Shown here: in pieces, positions 7,096 to 8,352 of the stretch | Numbering within the stretch: the first letter of the stretch is position 1 | How the letters are laid out: every line of letters begins with the position of its first letter | DNA from: Flavobacterium sp. | Lineage (GTDB): Bacteria > Bacteroidota > Bacteroidia > Flavobacteriales > Flavobacteriaceae | Direction of reading: 5' to 3' | NCBI GenBank assembly: GCA_017989775.1 | Contig: JAGNPF010000049.1 | Location: forward strand, 1-8,352 | DNA length: 8,352 bases | Notes under the pieces: generated by a model | Told to the model about the DNA's origin: nothing | What the model saw: only the letters and a program-made list of their open reading frames with translations | The model's database searches: none | Made by a program: the position numbers and the translations under genes

Positions 7096-7915
7096 CTTTC
7101 TCGTTCTTTTTTTCTAGATTGATAATTTCTTCCCGGTCATTGCCTTTCAAGATGTAAACATGACCCAAATTGGTCATATCGTTAAAAAGTTTCACGTCCA
7201 AAGTATAGTAGTTTGTCTGATTGTCGATATAAATTCTGTCAACAGTTCCAATATTGATGTTTTCAGGAAATATAACCGATTGTCCTCCCGTAACGATGGT
7301 GTCTCCTTTTCGGATGGCCGCCAATCTCGGAATGTCCGTCAACTGTACAAAACCGGTGTTCTTTCCATTCCAGCCCAAAGACCCAAAATGGTTCGACTTT
7401 TTGAGTTTGGCGTTTATCTGTGACTTGATGTTCAAAATACTGACTACGGTAGCATAATTTGCCGATGTGTTGTCAATGATTCCCACAATTCCCAAACTAT
7501 TGATGACCCCCATATCTGGTTTCACGCCCTGAAGACTGCCAGAATTCAAGGTCAAGTAATTTTCATGTGAATTGAAGGAGTTGTGAATTACTTTTGAAAC
7601 GAGAATATCGGTGGGACGCAATCCTTTGATGCTGTCCATTTTTGGTATGGATGCCGTGTCTTTGACATCAAAAAGCAGGCTTCGCAATTTTGCATTTTCT
7701 TGGGCAAGTGCATCATTCTGGGTTCTCAAATTCAAATATTCGCTCACGTTGTTGATGCGTTCATAGACTCCACCGCTCAAAAAATTGGCGGAACTAATCA
7801 CTTTACTTCGATGATAGGAATGGGATTGAACGACAAGAAATAACGAAATACCCAAAAGCAGCAAAAACAGCAATCTGTTGCTGTTTTTATAAATAAAATT
7901 AAATATTTGCTGCAT
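7088..7915 (-). CDS. mreC: MreC, rod-shape-determining periplasmic scaffold protein
   Basis: This 275-residue bitopic protein has the standard MreC plan. A short cytoplasmic N-terminus precedes one transmembrane helix (about 13-30). A periplasmic coiled coil (about 50-82, with NDALAQENAKLRSLL) leads into two beta-barrel subdomains. These contain NYLTLNSGSLQGVKPDMGV (119-137), GIVGIIDNTS (142-151) and the MreC-typical GDTIVTGGQSVIFPENI (204-220). A charged Lys/Glu tail ends the protein. MreC binds PBP2 and is thought to switch the RodA-PBP2 pair to its active state. The ATG at 7915 is preceded by AGG six bases upstream, a weak Shine-Dalgarno, which lies inside a short palindrome that also covers the first base of the start codon. 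The gene is 62 bp after mreB and overlaps mreD by 8 bp. Confidence 0.95.
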   Translation of the reverse strand: MQQIFNFIYKNSNRLLFLLLLGISLFLVVQSHSYHRSKVISSANFLSGGVYERINNVSEYLNLRTQNDALAQENAKLRSLLFDVKDTASIPKMDSIKGLRPTDILVSKVIHNSFNSHENYLTLNSGSLQGVKPDMGVINSLGIVGIIDNTSANYATVVSILNIKSQINAKLKKSNHFGSLGWNGKNTGFVQLTDIPRLAAIRKGDTIVTGGQSVIFPENINIGTVDRIYIDNQTNYYTLDVKLFNDMTNLGHVYILKGNDREEIINLEKKNEKDE

Positions 7916-7932
7916 ATTATACCTGTATAATA
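7915..7932. repeat. 18-bp palindrome on the mreC start
   Basis: TATTATAC and GTATAATA are perfect 8-bp inverted arms around a 2-bp centre (CT on the plus strand). The element ends on the first base of the mreC start codon and contains the AGG that could serve as its ribosome site. It could be an operator-like protein site or, in RNA, a weak AU-rich hairpin (about 7 bp with a 4-nt loop) over the translation start. In AT-rich DNA such a palindrome can arise by chance, so only its existence is certain. Confidence 0.45.
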
Positions 7933-7977
7933 GATGTGTAAAACTAAAAACCTAATGCTGTCAACTAAATCTTTGTC
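7916..7977 (-). promoter_or_regulatory. mreB-mreC spacer with a weak internal promoter-like box
   Basis: The 62-bp spacer is the only sizeable gap in the operon. On the minus strand TAGTTTTA (7946 down to 7939) differs at one position from the Bacteroidota -7 box TAnnTTTG. The nearest TTG upstream (7964 down to 7962) leaves a 15-bp spacer, shorter than usual. No terminator-like hairpin with a T-run is visible, so read-through from mreB into mreC is the simplest view. An internal promoter is possible but weakly supported. Confidence 0.2.
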
Positions 7978-8352
7978 CTATTTAATCAAGACACTTTTGA
8001 ATTTTCCAAGATTTTTAAGCGCCATTCCGGTTCCACGAACCACAGCTCTCAATGGATCTTCGGCAATGTACACCGGCAAATCTGTTTTTTGCGAAATTCT
8101 TTTGTCCAATCCTCTCAGCATCGATCCTCCACCGGCAAGATAAATTCCAGTGTTGTAAATATCCGCTGCCAATTCTGGAGGTGTTTGGGACAAGGTTTCC
8201 ATTACGGCATCTTCGATTCGTTGGATGGATTTGTCCAAAGCTTTGGCAATTTCTCTATAAGAAACCGCTACTTGTTTTGGTTTACCAGTCAACAAATCCC
8301 TACCTTGAACCGACATTTCTTCTGGAGGAGTTTCCAAGTCTTCGATGGCTGC
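7978..8352 (-). CDS. mreB: MreB, actin-like rod-shape protein, C-terminal fragment (truncated by window edge)
   Basis: The minus-strand frame is open to the right edge and gives the last 124 residues of MreB, the cytoplasmic actin homologue whose membrane-bound filaments guide elongasome movement. The fragment starts AAIEDLETPPEEMSVQGRDL, typical of MreB subdomain IIB. It contains TPPELAADIYNTGIYLAGGG, in which GIYLAGGGSMLRGLD is the adenosine-binding motif of the actin superfamily, and ends with LPVYIAEDPLRAVVRGTG. All of this is standard for the MreB C-terminus, where full-length proteins have about 340 residues. The internal TTG at 8337 is not a start, since conserved MreB sequence continues upstream of it to the edge. 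As the first gene of the mreBCD-mrdA-rodA order it presumably carries the main operon promoter, which lies outside the window. Confidence 0.95.
   Translation of the reverse strand, partial: AAIEDLETPPEEMSVQGRDLLTGKPKQVAVSYREIAKALDKSIQRIEDAVMETLSQTPPELAADIYNTGIYLAGGGSMLRGLDKRISQKTDLPVYIAEDPLRAVVRGTGMALKNLGKFKSVLIK

Noticed and set aside
7978..8337. Treating the terminal fragment as a separate small gene starting at TTG 8337
   Set aside because: Conserved MreB sequence continues in frame from 8337 to the right edge, so this is the C-terminus of a longer gene.
1..8352. Mobile elements, CRISPR array, tRNA or rRNA genes, riboswitch
   Set aside because: No transposase or integrase motifs, regular spaced repeats, tRNA-like cloverleaf or rRNA sequence was seen, and non-coding space totals only about 300 bp.

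Overview
The window looks like a chromosomal segment of a Bacteroidota bacterium, most probably a Flavobacterium-like member of the Flavobacteriia. The support is the AT-rich, A/T-biased third codon positions, start regions mostly without a strong Shine-Dalgarno sequence, promoter-like boxes resembling the Bacteroidota consensus (TTG / TAnnTTTG), and protein family variants typical of that phylum. This placement is an inference from composition and protein style; no marker gene was compared.

Layout, left to right. (1) Positions 1-68, minus strand: the first 22 codons of a SurE-type 5'/3'-nucleotidase, cut by the window edge. (2) Positions 69-265: a divergent promoter region. (3) Positions 266-2542, plus strand: a periplasmic tail-specific (C-terminal processing) protease of family S41A. 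(4) Positions 2559-3404, plus strand: a membrane-anchored or secreted DNA/RNA non-specific endonuclease. A terminator-like hairpin with a T-run lies inside its first codons. (5) Positions 3408-8352, minus strand: the rod-shape (elongasome) operon in the order mreB (C-terminal part only, cut by the right edge), mreC, mreD, mrdA (PBP2), rodA. It converges on the nuclease gene with only 3 bp between the two stop codons.

The five operon genes form one machine. MreB filaments inside the membrane, with MreC and MreD, position and activate the RodA glycosyltransferase and PBP2 transpeptidase that build lateral-wall peptidoglycan. mreC/mreD overlap by 8 bp and mreD/mrdA by 4 bp (ATGA), while mrdA/rodA are 17 bp apart, which suggests coupled translation and balanced expression. 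The neighbouring tail-specific protease belongs to a family that controls peptidoglycan enzymes in other bacteria, so an envelope theme is plausible for the whole region.

Nothing here looks like a mobile element, CRISPR array, RNA gene or clearly undescribed system; this is a conserved core region. The points most worth a second look are the terminator nested in the nuclease start, a Cys/His cluster next to the PBP2 SxN motif that resembles a zinc site, and a short palindrome on the mreC start codon.
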